Assembly: GCF_014486675.1 (NCBI RefSeq)
Contig: NZ_JACTAC010000007.1
Span: 1 to 64,000, forward strand
DNA from: Flavobacterium macrobrachii
GTDB lineage: Bacteria > Bacteroidota > Bacteroidia > Flavobacteriales > Flavobacteriaceae
Direction: 5' to 3'
DNA: 64,000 nucleotides
Shown: positions 62,967-64,000 of the stretch, in pieces
Position numbering within the stretch: the stretch's first letter is position 1
Layout of the letters: each line of letters starts with the position of its first letter
The notes under the pieces: model-generated
The model's database searches: none
The model's input: only the letters and a program-made list of their open reading frames with translations
Told to the model about the DNA's origin: nothing
Translations under genes and position numbers: made by a program

Positions 62967-63539
62967 TTATTTAGAAATAAAATCTTTTACTAATTCATAA
63001 GCTTCAGCTTTTGCGACATCCAAATCATAATTTTTGATGATTTTGTCAAATTGTGGCGCGGTTGCCAATTCAACATGTGCTTTTGCAATTCGCATATTGA
63101 TTTTATCGTCGCTTTCGGTGGAACGTTCTTTTAGTCGGCGTTTTAGTTCATCAACGCTTGGCGGTTTTACAAAAACGGCTAACGTTTCTTGTGGAAATTT
63201 TGACTTTATACGCAATCCGCCAGCAACATCGATATCAAAAATTACGTTTTTGCCTTTTGCCCAAATTCGTTCGACTTCGCTTTTTAATGTTCCATAAAAA
63301 TTATCGCGATATACTTCTTCCCATTCTACAAAATCTTCGGCTTTGATGTGTTTTTTGAACTGCTCGATCGACATGAAATAATAATCTTTTCCGTCAACTT
63401 CTTGTCCACGTGGTTCGCGAGTTGCTGCCGAAACCGAAAATTCTAAATTCAAATCTTCTTGTTTCAACAAATGTCTTACTATGGTTGTTTTTCCCGAACC
63501 TGATGGCGCTGAGAAAACTAATAATTTTCCTTTTTGCAT
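62967..63539 (-). CDS. gmk: guanylate kinase
   Basis: 190 residues. Converts GMP to GDP with ATP. P-loop FSAPSGSGKTT, SAATREPRGQEVDGKDYYFMS, and VIFDIDVAGGLRIK are all typical. 91 nt separate it from yicC, filled by two REP-like palindromes. Confidence 0.96.
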   Translation of the reverse strand: MQKGKLLVFSAPSGSGKTTIVRHLLKQEDLNLEFSVSAATREPRGQEVDGKDYYFMSIEQFKKHIKAEDFVEWEEVYRDNFYGTLKSEVERIWAKGKNVIFDIDVAGGLRIKSKFPQETLAVFVKPPSVDELKRRLKERSTESDDKINMRIAKAHVELATAPQFDKIIKNYDLDVAKAEAYELVKDFISK

Positions 63540-63555
63540 TGTGTTGTGTTAATAT

Positions 63556-63582
63556 CCTGCAAGGTTTATAAAAACCTTGTAG
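63556..63582. repeat. REP-like palindrome, copy 2
   Basis: CCTGCAAGGTTT, ATAA, AAACCTTGTAGG; the same unit as at 53884. Confidence 0.85.
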
Positions 63583-63599
63583 GTTTAATTTAATTGATA

Positions 63600-63626
63600 C
63601 CTACAAGGTTTCGAAAACCTTGCAGG
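63600..63626. repeat. REP-like palindrome, copy 3 (inverted)
   Basis: CCTACAAGGTTTC, GAAAACCTTGCAGG, the reverse orientation of copy 2, 17 nt away, giving a paired inverted arrangement. Confidence 0.85.
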
Positions 63627-63630
63627 ATTT

Positions 63631-64000
63631 TTATAAAACATTCAAAACCTGTTCCTTAATCTTTTCCAATTCATCTTTCATCATTACGACTAGTTTTTGC
63701 ATTTCAGAATGGTTGGATTTTGAACCCATAGTGTTGATTTCTCGTCCCATTTCTTGAGTAATGAAACCTAGTTTTCTTCCGTTGGCTTCAGTTCCTGCAA
63801 GGGTTTCTATGAAATAATTTAAGTGATTTTCAAGACGAACTTTCTCTTCTGTAATATCGTATTTTTCGAGGTAAAAAATCAATTCTTGTTCAAAACGATT
63901 TTCATCTACGTTTTCTTTTAATTCATCTAAAGCGGTTCGCAATCTCGTTTTAACGGTTTCAACACGTTCAGCATCATACGCAACTGCATTGTTCATCAAG
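63631..64000 (-). CDS. yicC: YicC-family protein, partial
   Basis: C-terminal 122 residues only; the N-terminus lies beyond the window edge. The YicC/DUF1732 end is recognisable: RLRTALDELKENVDENRFEQELIFYLEKYDITEEKVRLENHL, GRKLGFITQEMGREINTMGSKS and EKIKEQVLNVL. YicC members are proposed endoribonucleases or RNase-linked proteins. It is usual for yicC to precede gmk, as seen here. Confidence 0.93.
   Translation of the reverse strand, partial: LMNNAVAYDAERVETVKTRLRTALDELKENVDENRFEQELIFYLEKYDITEEKVRLENHLNYFIETLAGTEANGRKLGFITQEMGREINTMGSKSNHSEMQKLVVMMKDELEKIKEQVLNVL

Overview
The window is a chromosomal segment of a Flavobacterium-like member of the Bacteroidota (Flavobacteriaceae). It is AT-rich, starts many genes without a visible Shine-Dalgarno, and carries many TAnnTTTG -7 elements of the Bacteroidota sigma-A type. 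It encodes typical family features: a SusC/RagA-like TonB receptor, a complete Bat aerotolerance cluster, a PID-CTERM-like miniprotein, a SPOR protein with an adhesin-type N-terminus and an ABC-permease/M1-peptidase fusion. No rRNA, prophage, IS transposase or CRISPR array was seen. One tRNA with a CAU anticodon is present.

Layout. 1-4 kb: accessory membrane and secreted proteins of unknown function, including a lipoprotein with an HECIH metalloprotease-like motif. 4-5.3 kb: an all-helical protein of unknown family followed by a 21-nt degenerate tandem array. 5.3-6.9 kb: glycyl-tRNA synthetase. 7.1-11.9 kb: signalling genes, namely a LytTR regulator whose receiver has Glu at the phospho-acceptor site, a small secreted protein made of 12-residue repeats, and a TPR histidine kinase/response-regulator pair. 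11.9-22.9 kb: housekeeping and transport genes (thiL, ABC ATPase plus permease-peptidase, lepA, dusB, LolC/FtsX-type permease, rbfA, methylmalonyl-CoA epimerase). 23-29.1 kb: tRNA, PID-CTERM-like protein, ribE, pdxA and a lipid block (DUF177, rpmF, fabH, accB, accC). 29.2-31.9 kb: HTH protein, a second 21-nt array and an S9 peptidase. 32-38 kb: TonB receptor, DUF5689 protein and lipoprotein, divergent from a secreted endonuclease/phosphatase-family protein. 38-43.2 kb: nbaC, ALDH7, small lipoprotein, a 22-nt array, PhnA-like protein, beta-barrel protein and a phosphoesterase. 43.3-47.2 kb: SPOR protein, AlbA_2-type protein and aldo/keto reductase. 47.4-57.3 kb: the MoxR-DUF58-Bat cluster, interrupted by a four-helix-bundle (S23/IVS-type) gene. 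57.3-64 kb: pheS, gpsA, an iron alcohol dehydrogenase, nadD, gmk and a partial yicC.

The most unusual content is non-coding. Three unrelated-in-sequence but equally periodic (21, 21 and 22 nt) degenerate repeat arrays lie between genes at 4978-5271, 29667-29855 and 40979-41175. A second class consists of heptamer (once octamer) repeats, often arranged as inverted pairs, placed directly before start codons. A third class consists of REP-like palindromes and longer dispersed elements. The four-helix-bundle gene is bounded by a near-identical direct repeat and next to an apparent remnant of a second copy, which makes it the best candidate for a mobile or duplicating unit.
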